Assembly: GCA_002415135.1 (NCBI GenBank)
Contig: DIBY01000006.1
Span: 1 to 64,000 of the forward strand
Reading direction: 5' to 3'
Length of the DNA: 64,000 nucleotides
Source of the DNA: Flavobacteriales bacterium UBA5040
GTDB lineage: Bacteria; Bacteroidota; Bacteroidia; Flavobacteriales; Weeksellaceae
Below the pieces are notes generated by a model. The model was not told the DNA's origin and ran no database searches. It saw only the letters and a program-made list of their open reading frames with translations. Below are positions 1 to 8,062 of this stretch, one piece after another. The position numbers and the translations under genes were made by a program. The first letter of the stretch is position 1, and each line of letters opens with the position of its first letter.

Positions 1-1186
1 TTTCATTAATAAATTGGATAGAGAAGGAAAAGACGCTTTCGATTTATTAGACGAAGTTGAGCAAAAATTAGGTTTAACCGTTGTCCCACTTTCATTACCA
101 ATTGGGATGGGAAGTGATTTCCAGGGGATTTATAATATTTGGGAACATAATATTCAATTATTTTTAGAAGAGAAAAAACAAAGAGTTGGTGAAGCGATCA
201 AGTTTGATGATATCAACGATCCAAAAATAGACGACGCGATTGGCGAAAAGGCTGCTGCAACTTTAAGGGAAGAATTAGAATTAATTCAAGAAGTTTATCC
301 AAAATTCAATCGTGAGGATTATATGAATGGTGATTTACAACCGGTTTTTTTTGGTTCAGCTTTAAATAATTTTGGAGTTCGCGAACTGCTGGATGCGTTT
401 ATTGAAATCGCACCGAATCCACAACCGAAAGAAAGTTATACCCGATTGGTAAAACCAGAAGAAAAAGATTTCACTGGATTTATCTTTAAAATTCACGCTA
501 ATATGGATCCGAAACACCGTGATCGTTTGGCTTTCGTGAAAATCGTTTCAGGAACATTTAAGAGAAATGAAAATTATCTTTTGGTAAGAGAAAATAAGAA
601 AATGAAATTCTCTTCTCCAAATGCGTTCTTCGCTGATAAAAAAGAAGTGGTTGATGAAAGTTTCCCTGGAGACATTGTCGGACTGCATGATACCGGAAAT
701 TTCAGAATTGGAGATACTTTGACTGGTGGCGAAAAAATGAGTTTCAAAGGAATTCCGAATTTCTCACCGGAACACTTTAGATATATTAATAATGATGATC
801 CATTAAAAGCGAAACAGTTAGCCAAAGGAATCGACCAGTTGATGGACGAAGGTGTAGCGCAATTGTTTACGTTGGATATGAACAATAGAAAAATTATCGG
901 AACAGTTGGAGCGCTTCAGTACGAAGTTATTCAATACCGTTTGGAACATGAATACGGTGCGAAATGTACGTACGAACCGCTTTCCATTCACAAAGCATGT
1001 TGGATTGAAGCTGATGAGAAATCAGAAGAGTTCAAAGAATTTGCGCGTTTGAAACAGCGATTTATGTGTAAGGATAAATATGGACGTCCAGTGTTTTTAG
1101 CCGATTCTTCATTTACGATTCACATGACTCAGGAGAAATTCCCGAACGTGAAACTGCATTTCATTAGTGAATTTAAGCAAGATTAA
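1..1186 (+). CDS. prfC: Peptide chain release factor 3 (RF3), 5' end cut off by the window
   Basis: RF3 is the translational GTPase that recycles class I release factors RF1/RF2 from the ribosome after termination. The reading frame is already open at base 2 and begins FINKLDREGKD, where NKLD is the G4 guanine-recognition motif, so roughly the first 135 residues (G1-G3 of the GTPase domain) lie outside the window. About 394 residues remain, covering the rest of the G domain, the beta-barrel domain II (about 155-280) and the RF3 C-terminal domain, with family-typical stretches such as FIFKIHANMDPKHRDR and VGALQYEVIQYRLEHEYG. The TTG at base 14 is an internal leucine codon and not the start. 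An intrinsic terminator follows 44 bases after the stop. Identity is secure; only the N-terminus is unseen. Confidence 0.95.
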   Translation, partial: FINKLDREGKDAFDLLDEVEQKLGLTVVPLSLPIGMGSDFQGIYNIWEHNIQLFLEEKKQRVGEAIKFDDINDPKIDDAIGEKAAATLREELELIQEVYPKFNREDYMNGDLQPVFFGSALNNFGVRELLDAFIEIAPNPQPKESYTRLVKPEEKDFTGFIFKIHANMDPKHRDRLAFVKIVSGTFKRNENYLLVRENKKMKFSSPNAFFADKKEVVDESFPGDIVGLHDTGNFRIGDTLTGGEKMSFKGIPNFSPEHFRYINNDDPLKAKQLAKGIDQLMDEGVAQLFTLDMNNRKIIGTVGALQYEVIQYRLEHEYGAKCTYEPLSIHKACWIEADEKSEEFKEFARLKQRFMCKDKYGRPVFLADSSFTIHMTQEKFPNVKLHFISEFKQD

Positions 1187-1229
1187 ATTGTAAAGTCTTT
1201 GTAAATTAATTTGCAAAATACAGATAGAG

Positions 1230-1260
1230 AGACTCTTAATTATTTTAGGAGTCTTTTTCT
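1230..1260 (+). terminator. Intrinsic terminator of prfC
   Basis: The 6-bp stem AGACTC (1230-1235) / GAGTCT (1249-1254) has a 13-base AT-rich loop and runs directly into a T-rich tract (TTTTTCTTT). It lies 44 bases downstream of the prfC stop and before the next lipoprotein gene. Confidence 0.7.
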
Positions 1261-1316
1261 TTATTTAAAGGAATGCTATTTGATTACCTTGTCCCGATTA
1301 AAAATGAAAAATCAAA

Positions 1317-2462
1317 ATGAAAAAAATATTTGCCACATTCCTTCTTTTCGGTCTTTTAATTTCTTGTAGCAAGCAGGAGTTTTCCGAGGCAACGAATTCT
1401 ATCAAAAGAGCCGACAGTCTTTTTACAAAAGCCAATGACGGTTTGAAAACTTTGGACTCGATTTCAAAAAGAGTCAATGATTCAGATGGAATTGCAAGAA
1501 AAGTTCTTATTCCCCAAATTGAAAAACAAACTAAAAGAATCGACAGTACTTTAAAATCCGGCAGTTGGAAAATTGATTCAATTAATAAAGATATTGCAGA
1601 AATCACCAAAAATGTAAAGGTTGGAACTGATGTTGCGAAAACTTTAGATTCGGCCAATAAAGCACTTCAAAATGGTGAAAATGTGATCTCGGTTTTAAGT
1701 AAAACAGCTGATAAAATTCTGAAAAGAACGCAAACTCAAAGAGCGACTTTGCCACCAAATACGGAAAGTCAAAATCCCCAAACCAATCAAAATAACACCG
1801 TTGTAATTCCACCGATTGTGGAAAAAAACCCTTTGGTAAAAACTGCTGTTTTAGAAATTCAAGTTGACGATATTTCTCAGGCGAAACCGATTTTAAAACA
1901 AAAGATTCGAGAAAGCAATGCAGATCTAGTCTCTGAGAATTTCAGTCAGCAGGAAGGATTTAAACGGGAATATATTACAGCGAAAGTTCCGCTATATAAT
2001 TTTGATAATTTGGTTACTAACCTATCAAATGGATTGGGAGAAGTGAAATCGAAATCTACTGAAAGTGAAGGAAAAGATTATATTTCCAGCCAAATGTGTG
2101 ATATAGAAATCACTCTAGTTCAGAAAGAAGTAAATACAGCAAATCAAATCGTTAACGATGAAAACAGTACAGATTCTGATACGTTTGGTTCAAAATCATC
2201 GTCTGCGTTTATGAGTGGTTTTAAAGTTCTCGGCGATATGATGATTGCGATTCTACCCTTCTGGCCGATCTTTATTATTGCAGGTTTAGTCTTTTATTTT
2301 GTGAGAAGAAATAAAAAGAATAAGGAAGTGAAAGCCTTAGAAAAGCAAAACAATATCCCTGTTCAAAAAGCAGAAACGACTACTCCATCGGCAATTGCAG
2401 AAAATGAAAATAGCACAGATTCTGATGAACCGGATTACTCAAAATATTTGCCGAAAGAATAA
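1317..2462 (+). CDS. DUF4349-like membrane-anchored lipoprotein
   Basis: The 381-residue protein starts with a lipoprotein signal peptide (hydrophobic stretch, then LLISCSK, so the acylated cysteine is residue 17). Residues 20-130 form a long helical, probably coiled-coil region rich in Lys, Asp and Ser. A Pro/Asn/Gln linker follows (about 140-165). Residues 172-268 resemble the extracytoplasmic DUF4349 domain, including the usual opening LVKTAVLEIQV and the later AKVPLYNFDNLVTNLSNGLGEV. A single transmembrane helix (about 305-328, IAILPFWPIFIIAGLVFYFV) is followed by RRNKKNK and a short acidic cytoplasmic tail. The layout of large outside domain, one helix and positive inside tail fits the DUF4349 family; the C-terminal helical part of that domain is shorter here than usual. 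The role is unknown. The gene is probably monocistronic. Confidence 0.65.
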   Translation: MKKIFATFLLFGLLISCSKQEFSEATNSIKRADSLFTKANDGLKTLDSISKRVNDSDGIARKVLIPQIEKQTKRIDSTLKSGSWKIDSINKDIAEITKNVKVGTDVAKTLDSANKALQNGENVISVLSKTADKILKRTQTQRATLPPNTESQNPQTNQNNTVVIPPIVEKNPLVKTAVLEIQVDDISQAKPILKQKIRESNADLVSENFSQQEGFKREYITAKVPLYNFDNLVTNLSNGLGEVKSKSTESEGKDYISSQMCDIEITLVQKEVNTANQIVNDENSTDSDTFGSKSSSAFMSGFKVLGDMMIAILPFWPIFIIAGLVFYFVRRNKKNKEVKALEKQNNIPVQKAETTTPSAIAENENSTDSDEPDYSKYLPKE

Positions 2463-2524
2463 TGTAGTTACAGAAAACATCTGTGTTTCTTTAACACAAA
2501 TGTCACGAATGAATTCCACAAAAA

Positions 2525-2597
2525 ACACCAATAGTAAGTTACAATTGCAACCAAAGGACGAAGAAATTAAAACTATTTCGTCGTCCTTTATTGGTGT
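2525..2597. repeat. Bulged inverted repeat between convergent genes
   Basis: A 15-bp arm (2553-2567, AAAGGACGAAGAAAT) pairs with 2575-2589 with a single mismatch across a 7-base loop. A second, outer 9-bp arm ACACCAATA (2525-2533) pairs with TATTGGTGT (2589-2597). The outer arms are adjacent to the inner helix on the right but 19 bases away on the left, giving a long hairpin with a one-sided bulge. It could end transcription from either convergent neighbour, although there is no clean T-tract, or it could be a degenerate mobile hairpin. Confidence 0.6.
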
Positions 2598-2633
2598 GAT
2601 TAGTGAAAATATTTGTGCAAGTAGTGTTTTAAA

Positions 2634-3704
2634 TTATTCTTCACTTAAAGCATAAACCGCGAAACTCGCTAACCAGTGATCACCACCATAATTCCCCTGG
2701 AAAAGCAAAGGTAAGGCGTTGGTTAAAAATTTATCGGAAGTTGTTGCAAACTGTTTTTTCAGCGGATGATTATTTGGTAATGATTTAGAAATTCCTTTCA
2801 TCGTCCAGGCTCTCGTAAAGGAAAGTCCGACCAAGTGAACAGTTTGAAAATCATTGATATCACTGATAATTGGAATTTCTGAAATATTGGCAATACTGCG
2901 TTTTTCATAAAAATGATTGAACCATTTTACAAATTCTCTTTGTGGAAGAATTCTCCGCATTAAATCTGCGATCTCAAGACTTGGCGAAAAGAAATCACTT
3001 CCGTCCGGTTCCAGATAAGCTGGAGTTTTCTGATCTTTTAAATAAAAATATTTTGACTTTTCGATCAGTTCATTTTCGAAAACTTTATCGTTTTTAGCTC
3101 TGGCCCAATCAATCGCAAAACCCATGGCAAAAGCAGAATTAGAATGAACTCCCGTTCGGTTTGGATAGGTTTGTTTTGGTAAGTAAATTTTCCACAGTCT
3201 CAGAATCTCATCGGTCAAAGGTTTTAAATTCTGATGCCAGATTTTAGCCTGTGGATCATCCCAAGCTATGAGTTCTTCATCTAATTTAAGCACCCACGCC
3301 CAACCATACGTTCTTTCAAAATTCATGGAAACGGCATATTTTGTAAAATAGGCTGATTCTTCTTTTATTTTTTCAGGCTGAAAAGAAGCGTTCAAAATTT
3401 CGAGGATTTCTTTTCTGTTGGCAAGGTTTGGTTTTGACTTTAATAAGCGAACCAACATCCAATGTCCATGAACGGAAGAATGCCAGTCGAAACAGCCATA
3501 AAAACTTGGATGCAGATCGGAAGGTGATAATAAAACTTCTTTATCATTATTTATGATATGCGCCGTCTTATTAGGATATTCCTGATTGATACATTTTAAA
3601 GGTTTCTCCGCCAACTTCATGGCGATATCATCGGTGAATTTTGGAAGAGTTTGAGCGTTGAACGTGCAGGTTAATAGAACTGCAAGTGGTATCAATTTTT
3701 TCAT
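2634..3704 (-). CDS. DUF2891 family secreted protein
   Basis: This 356-residue protein has a signal peptide (MKKLIPLAVLLTCTFNAQ, cleavage near residue 18). The mature part matches the DUF2891 family. It has the N-terminal HPSFYGCFDWHSSVHGHW block (about 65-82), SMNFERTYGWAWVLKL, a GVHSNSAFAMGFAIDWAR segment, and a late LVGLSFTRAW block followed by GGDHWLASFAVYAL close to the end. The conserved His, Trp, Asp and Arg clusters suggest an enzyme with an all-helical toroid fold, but no activity is established for the family. The location is periplasmic or secreted. The gene is convergent with the upstream lipoprotein gene and separated from it by the bulged inverted repeat; on its 5' side is a 358-base gap full of repeats. 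Family assignment is firm; function is unknown. Confidence 0.85.
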   Translation of the reverse strand: MKKLIPLAVLLTCTFNAQTLPKFTDDIAMKLAEKPLKCINQEYPNKTAHIINNDKEVLLSPSDLHPSFYGCFDWHSSVHGHWMLVRLLKSKPNLANRKEILEILNASFQPEKIKEESAYFTKYAVSMNFERTYGWAWVLKLDEELIAWDDPQAKIWHQNLKPLTDEILRLWKIYLPKQTYPNRTGVHSNSAFAMGFAIDWARAKNDKVFENELIEKSKYFYLKDQKTPAYLEPDGSDFFSPSLEIADLMRRILPQREFVKWFNHFYEKRSIANISEIPIISDINDFQTVHLVGLSFTRAWTMKGISKSLPNNHPLKKQFATTSDKFLTNALPLLFQGNYGGDHWLASFAVYALSEE

Positions 3705-3831
3705 TTTTAAATTAAATTAGTGGGAATGTTTTTAACGCAAAGGCGCAAAGATTATGAAAAATGGCTGATCAAAATTACGATCGCAAAGACGTTTCACTCT
3801 GCGAAGGTCGCAAAAAAACCCGGTTAAAATT

Positions 3832-3864
3832 AACCTTATCAGGTTTTAGAACCCTGACAAGGTT
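3832..3864. repeat. Short imperfect palindrome (AACCTTATCAGG type)
   Basis: AACCTTATCAGG (3832-3843) faces CCTGACAAGGTT (3853-3864) with one mismatch in 12 and a 9-base loop. Short AACCTT/AAGGTT palindromes of this sort are scattered between genes in Bacteroidota. A related AAACCT/AGGTTT palindrome lies at 55464-55478. Confidence 0.55.
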
Positions 3865-3951
3865 TTATTCTGAGCATGGTTTATAATTGATCAAAATAGT
3901 TTTTAAAAACAATCATCTGGTAAAATTAAAACTTCTTTTATTTTTAGCAAT

Positions 3952-4053
3952 AATCTGCAGCCCGACTTGAACAGAGCTCTTATTTATTGTTGTCTGAGGG
4001 CAGCCGAAGACAATAATAAAAAAAGCGGGAGTGGAAGGCGGAATTGTCTGCCC
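3952..4053. repeat. REPIN-like intergenic repeat, family B, copy 1
   Basis: The element begins AATCTGCAGCCCGACTTGA and ends GGAAGGCGGAATTGTCTGCCC. The outer parts are nearly identical to the copy at 45472-45556. The centre differs: here it is a 12-bp hairpin, TTATTGTTGTCT (3984-3995) against AGACAATAATAA (4008-4019). The two flanks are themselves imperfect inverted repeats (CCCGACTT against the reverse complement TCCGCCTT). The right end lies 9 bases from the stop of the neighbouring small membrane protein. Confidence 0.7.
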
Positions 4054-4062
4054 AAAAAATTA

Positions 4063-4305
4063 CTATAGATTAAGCGTTCCTGTGGTCAATAGATAATAGA
4101 AAACTCCAGCTGCAATGAATAAGACCAAATAAATGATAACCATGGTCTTTTGTTTTTTGAGAGCAGATAAAATGAGCAAGCCTAAAATCCCTGTTACCAA
4201 AACAAGTATTTTTTGAAGCGGCTCCTTTATAAACATAGAGCCAGCAATTAAAGCAAGCGATAAAAAGTGGAAAATTCTTTCCTTATTTAAGATATATTCT
4301 TTCAT
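4063..4305 (-). CDS. Small three-helix membrane protein, unknown
   Basis: This 80-residue protein has a short polar N-terminus (MKEYILNKER) and three probable membrane helices, about 12-25 (FLSLALIAGSMFI), 31-48 (KILVLVTGILGLLILSA) and 54-75 (MVIIYLVLFIAAGVFYYLL). A KKQK turn separates the last two. I do not recognise a family. It reads on the same strand as the next two genes but is separated from them by a strong terminator (4320-4347), so it probably has its own promoter in or after that hairpin. Its stop codon lies 9 bases from a family B repeat. Length, composition and an ATG start support a real gene. Confidence 0.6.
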   Translation of the reverse strand: MKEYILNKERIFHFLSLALIAGSMFIKEPLQKILVLVTGILGLLILSALKKQKTMVIIYLVLFIAAGVFYYLLTTGTLNL

Positions 4306-4319
4306 GGTTTAAAAATAAG

Positions 4320-4347
4320 AAATCCTTTCAGACTGCTGAAAGGATTT
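4320..4347 (-). terminator. Intrinsic terminator downstream of the 4353-4715 gene
   Basis: A perfect 12-bp stem AAATCCTTTCAG / CTGAAAGGATTT has a 4-base loop. On the minus strand it is followed by TTCTTATTTTT. It ends the acyl-CoA dehydrogenase / small membrane protein transcript. Confidence 0.8.
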
Positions 4348-4352
4348 TCTCT

Positions 4353-4715
4353 TTATTTCATGTTGACTACTTTATCAACTACGTATTTCGTATTTCCACG
4401 CCATGGAATCGCGCCATTGTATTCTTTGTAATGCAAATCGAATTGCTTTCCACTGTTTTCTTCCAACTGTTTAAAGATGGCTTCATTTTCTACAGAGAAT
4501 TCAAATTCATAACTTGTTAATCCGCCGGTTTTTCCGCGACCAAAACCTTCCTGGATCAACTTTCCTTCGTAGGTTTTAAAGATGTATCCTTTTTTATTCG
4601 CATAGTTCAGATAACCGGATTTTACTCCTTCTGCAAAAACGAAAAAATATTTATACCACATAAAACCGCCCAAAACCAGAGCTACAGCGATCACAATAAT
4701 CCAAACTTTCTTCAT
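4353..4715 (-). CDS. Small N-terminally anchored protein of unknown function
   Basis: The 120-residue protein has one N-terminal membrane helix (about 4-24, VWIIVIAVALVLGGFMWYKYFFVF) and a soluble domain of about 90 residues, with conserved-looking stretches GYIFKTYEGKLIQEGFG, YEFEFSV and HYKEYNGAIPWRG. Homologues in Flavobacteriia are, from memory, sometimes labelled 6-phosphogluconate dehydrogenase; nothing in this short sequence supports that (no Rossmann motif, far too short). It starts 15 bases after the acyl-CoA dehydrogenase stop, so the two are likely co-transcribed and end at the terminator at 4320-4347. The mature domain would face the periplasm. Function unknown. Confidence 0.65.
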   Translation of the reverse strand: MKKVWIIVIAVALVLGGFMWYKYFFVFAEGVKSGYLNYANKKGYIFKTYEGKLIQEGFGRGKTGGLTSYEFEFSVENEAIFKQLEENSGKQFDLHYKEYNGAIPWRGNTKYVVDKVVNMK

Positions 4716-4730
4716 AGCGTGTGTTTTTTA

Positions 4731-5879
4731 CTATTTACTATTTTTTACGATACTTCTCGAAATCACGATTTTCTGAATCTCCGAAGTTCCTTCATAAATC
4801 TGAGTGATTTTCGCATCACGCATCATTCTTTCGACGTGATATTCTTTCACATAACCGTAACCACCGTGAATTTGAACTGCTTCAATAGAAGTGTCCATCG
4901 CAACTTGTGAAGAATATAATTTTGCCATTGCACCGATCTCAGAAATATCTTTTCCTTCATCTTTTTCAACAGCAGCTTTGTAGCATAACATTCTGGCTGC
5001 CATAATCGACGTTGCCATATCTGCTAATTTAAAAGCAATCGCCTGGTGATTGATAATTTCAGTTTTAAACGCTTTTCTCGTCTGAGCATATTTTAAAGCC
5101 AGTTCATAAGCACCTGACGCAATTCCCAAAGCTTGAGAAGCGATACCAATTCTACCACCATTTAAAACTGCCATGGCGAAATTAAATCCGAAACCGTCTT
5201 CGCCGATTCTGTTTTCTTTGGGTACTACTACATCAGTGAAAAGCAATGAATGCGTATCACTTCCGCGAATTCCCAACTTGTCTTCTTTTGGGCCGATCTC
5301 AAAACCTTTCCAGCCTTTTTCAACGATAAAGGCATTGATTCCTTTATGTTTCTTTTCAGGATCTGTTTGTGCGATCACGATATAATAAGTCGCTGTACCA
5401 CCATTGGTAATCCAGTTTTTCGTTCCGTTTAAAATATAATGATCTCCTTTGTCAACGGCTGTTGTTTGTTGTGAAGTTGCATCTGAACCCGCTTCTGGCT
5501 CTGATAAAGCGAAAGCTCCAATAACTTCCCCACTTGCAAGCGGTTTCAGATATTTCATTTTTTGCTCTTCATTTGCAAATTTTTCTAAACCTGCGCAAAC
5601 CAATGAATTGTTTACTGACATTACTACGGCTGCAGAAGCATCTACTTTTGCAATCTCTTCAATAGCAAGTACGTAGGAAATACTATCCATTCCAGCACCA
5701 CCATATTTAGGGTCCACCATCATTCCTAGAAAGCCTAATTCTCCCATCTTTTTTACCTGTTCGTGCGGAAACTTCTGGGCGTTGTCTCTTTCTATAACTC
5801 CGGGTAAAAGTTCAGCTTTTGCAAAATCTCTTGCAGCTTGCTGAATCATCAACTGTTCTTCAGATAAATTAAAATTCAT
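4731..5879 (-). CDS. Acyl-CoA dehydrogenase, short-chain (butyryl-CoA) type
   Basis: This FAD enzyme catalyses the first step of beta-oxidation, forming trans-2-enoyl-CoA and passing electrons to electron-transfer flavoprotein. At 382 residues it has the standard family length. It has the N-terminal helical domain, the flavin-binding middle segment (GAFALSEPEAGSDATSQQTT, then WITNGGTATYYIVIAQ), and the C-terminal signature IHGGYGYVKEYHVERMMRDAK followed by QIYEGTSEIQ. E363 of YEGTSEIQ is at the position of the catalytic base in short-chain enzymes. It is divergent from the acyl-CoA ligase gene at 6050 across a 170-base shared upstream region, so activation and first oxidation of fatty acids sit side by side. 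Chain-length specificity cannot be read from sequence alone. The downstream small membrane protein probably shares its transcript. Confidence 0.93.
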   Translation of the reverse strand: MNFNLSEEQLMIQQAARDFAKAELLPGVIERDNAQKFPHEQVKKMGELGFLGMMVDPKYGGAGMDSISYVLAIEEIAKVDASAAVVMSVNNSLVCAGLEKFANEEQKMKYLKPLASGEVIGAFALSEPEAGSDATSQQTTAVDKGDHYILNGTKNWITNGGTATYYIVIAQTDPEKKHKGINAFIVEKGWKGFEIGPKEDKLGIRGSDTHSLLFTDVVVPKENRIGEDGFGFNFAMAVLNGGRIGIASQALGIASGAYELALKYAQTRKAFKTEIINHQAIAFKLADMATSIMAARMLCYKAAVEKDEGKDISEIGAMAKLYSSQVAMDTSIEAVQIHGGYGYVKEYHVERMMRDAKITQIYEGTSEIQKIVISRSIVKNSK

Positions 5880-6049
5880 AAAGTTTAAAAATTGTTTGAC
5901 GGTAAAAATACATAAATTCTAAAAATTAAAAAATTAAAATAGACTTCATTGAAAATAACTATTGCGGTTTTAAATAAAAATGATATTTTTACATGAATTC
6001 AATATGAAAATTGAGTTAAATTATGTTATTCATTAAATAAAACTGAAAT

Positions 6050-7828
6050 ATGTCAATAAAAAGAACTTTTGATTTTGCGCATAATGCGTTAGAAAAGTAT
6101 TCAAGAGAAGATATGTTCGTTACCAAATATGATGGTAAGTGGGAGAAAACGTCAACAAGCGAGTTTATTGCTTTAGGAAATAAAGTTTCGAGAGGTTTAT
6201 TGAAACTAGGAATTAAACCAGGTGATAAAATCGCCTTAATCACGACTGCTACAAGAACTGAGTGGGCAGTAATGGATTTGGGAATTTCTCAAATCGGTGC
6301 GGTTTCTGTGCCTGTTTACCCAAGTATTTCAGCGGAAGATTATGATTTTATCTTTAATAATGCTGATGTAAAATACTGTTTCGTCTCCGACAACGACCTG
6401 TATGAAAAGGTCATGAAGATCAGAGGAAATGTACCGACGCTTCAAGGTGTTTTCAGTTTTGATCAAATTAGTGGCGCGCCCAACTGGCGCGAAATTATTG
6501 ATTTGGGAAATGATGAAGCTACGCAAGGCGAAGTTGAAGATTTATCGAAATCCATTAATACAGAAGATCTAGCAACGATTATTTATACGTCTGGAACTAC
6601 TGGAAAACCAAAAGGAGTAATGCTTTCGCATTTGAATATTGTATCCAATGTTTTGGGTTCAAATCCACGAATTCCACGGGTTAAAGGTTTAGAGTTTAGC
6701 GATATTAAAATCTTAAGTTTTCTGCCAATCTGCCATATTTTCGAAAGAATGCTTTTTTACCTTTATCAATATAATGGATATGCAATTTACTTCGCAGAAA
6801 GCATTGAAAAAATGGGCGATAACATCAAAGAAGTTCAACCACACATTATGTCGGTAGTACCGAGGTTGATTGAGAAAGTATATGATAAAATCTACGATAA
6901 AGGAACGAGTGCTGGCGGTTTGAAATCAAAAATATTCCTGTGGGCACTTGGTGTAAATAAAGCCAAAGAAAAATTAGGAAAACCATCTGGTTTGAAAGAA
7001 ATCATTGCCGATAAATTAGTCTTTTCGAAATGGAGAGAAGGTCTTGGTGGAAACATTATCACGCTTGTTTCAGGTTCCGCAGCTTTGTCTGCACGCTTAA
7101 ATAAAATGTTTCAAAATGCCGGAATTCCTATTTTGGAAGGTTATGGTTTAACGGAAACTTCACCCGTAATTGCGGTGAATAGTTTTGGAAAAATTAAAAT
7201 AGGAACGGTTGGACACGTCTTAGATAATCTGGAAGTAAAGATTCAGGAAGATGGTGAAATTACCGTAAAAGGTCCATCTATTTTTAAATCTTATTTTAAG
7301 AATGATGAAATGACTGCAGAAGTTTTTACAGCCGATGGATTCTTCAAAACAGGCGATATTGGTCATCTTGATGAAGAAGGATATTTGCATATTACGGACC
7401 GTAAGAAAGAAATGTTCAAGACTTCTGGTGGAAAATACATCGCGCCTCAGGTGATCGAAAATCTAGCGAAAGCTTCGAAATTCATTGAGCAAATTATGGT
7501 TGTTGGCGATGGTGAAAAAATGCCGTGTGCTTTTGTTCAACCAGATTTCAATTTCATTAAAAATTGGGCAGAAAGAAAACAATTAAACATTGGAACGACG
7601 CCAGCAGAAATGTCAAAAAGTCCAGAATTAAAAGAGCGAATTAAAAAAGAAATCGACTACCTGAATACTAAGCTAGGAAATTGGGAACAGATTAAAAAAT
7701 TCGAACTTACGCCAGAAGTTTGGTCGATTGAATTGGGATTGCTTACTCCTACTTTGAAACTGAAAAGAAAAGCAGTGAAGGAAAGATATATTAAACTGTA
7801 TAACGAATTGTATGGTCATACAGAATAA
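6050..7828 (+). CDS. Long-chain fatty acid-CoA ligase (AMP-forming)
   Basis: The enzyme activates fatty acids with ATP and CoA through an acyl-adenylate. At 592 residues it matches the bacterial long-chain acyl-CoA synthetase group that ends in a long C-terminal extension. It has the P-loop YTSGTTGKPKG (179-189), the adenine-binding GYGLTETSP (about 364-372), and the A8/A10 region FKTGDIGHLDEEGYLHITDR with KKEMFKTSGGKYIAPQ containing the hinge and catalytic Lys. No signal peptide is present; it is cytoplasmic or membrane-peripheral. It is divergent from an acyl-CoA dehydrogenase, consistent with beta-oxidation or lipid recycling, and ends at a strong terminator 41 bases past the stop. The precise substrate is not deducible. 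Confidence 0.93.
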   Translation: MSIKRTFDFAHNALEKYSREDMFVTKYDGKWEKTSTSEFIALGNKVSRGLLKLGIKPGDKIALITTATRTEWAVMDLGISQIGAVSVPVYPSISAEDYDFIFNNADVKYCFVSDNDLYEKVMKIRGNVPTLQGVFSFDQISGAPNWREIIDLGNDEATQGEVEDLSKSINTEDLATIIYTSGTTGKPKGVMLSHLNIVSNVLGSNPRIPRVKGLEFSDIKILSFLPICHIFERMLFYLYQYNGYAIYFAESIEKMGDNIKEVQPHIMSVVPRLIEKVYDKIYDKGTSAGGLKSKIFLWALGVNKAKEKLGKPSGLKEIIADKLVFSKWREGLGGNIITLVSGSAALSARLNKMFQNAGIPILEGYGLTETSPVIAVNSFGKIKIGTVGHVLDNLEVKIQEDGEITVKGPSIFKSYFKNDEMTAEVFTADGFFKTGDIGHLDEEGYLHITDRKKEMFKTSGGKYIAPQVIENLAKASKFIEQIMVVGDGEKMPCAFVQPDFNFIKNWAERKQLNIGTTPAEMSKSPELKERIKKEIDYLNTKLGNWEQIKKFELTPEVWSIELGLLTPTLKLKRKAVKERYIKLYNELYGHTE

Positions 7829-7869
7829 ATTTACGCGACAAAGCAGAGACCTATTCTGATTTTAAAATG

Positions 7870-7899
7870 AAAGCACGGTTTTTTAAGCCGTGCTTTTTT
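7870..7899 (+). terminator. Intrinsic terminator of the acyl-CoA ligase gene
   Basis: A 9-bp stem AAAGCACGG / CCGTGCTTT with a 9-base loop is followed by TTTTTT. The stem is nearly the same as that of the terminator after tatC (34502-34525). Confidence 0.85.
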
Positions 7900-8062
7900 A
7901 TCGGGTTTTTTTCAGTAAGACTTTAAGATTTTGTATTCAATTATATATGTTTTAATTGGTAAAGCCATTAACACCTTGTAATGTATTTGAAAGAAAATAA
8001 ATTAGTACGCGGAACACCTATTTATATTTACATATTGTATTCAATTACTCCCCACGAAGACC

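Larger units (their letters stand above)
3705..4062. other. Gene-free interval holding three kinds of repeat
   Basis: This 358-base gap contains no supported gene. It holds AACGCAAAGGCGCAAAG at 3734-3750, a 26-base segment at 3782-3807 that recurs at 45375-45400, an imperfect hairpin at 3832-3864, and a REPIN-like element at 3952-4053 that recurs at 45472-45556. The start of the DUF2891 gene (3704) leaves room for its promoter, but I see no clear TAnnTTTG box for it. Confidence 0.7.

Noticed and set aside
2395..2655. An 86-residue open frame overlapping the end of the DUF4349 gene
   Set aside because: It is out of frame with the lipoprotein gene and runs through the bulged inverted repeat; its sequence is Ser/Asn low complexity.
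4353..4715. 6-phosphogluconate dehydrogenase as the product of the 120-residue gene
   Set aside because: The protein is far too short, has an N-terminal membrane helix and shows no nucleotide-binding motif.
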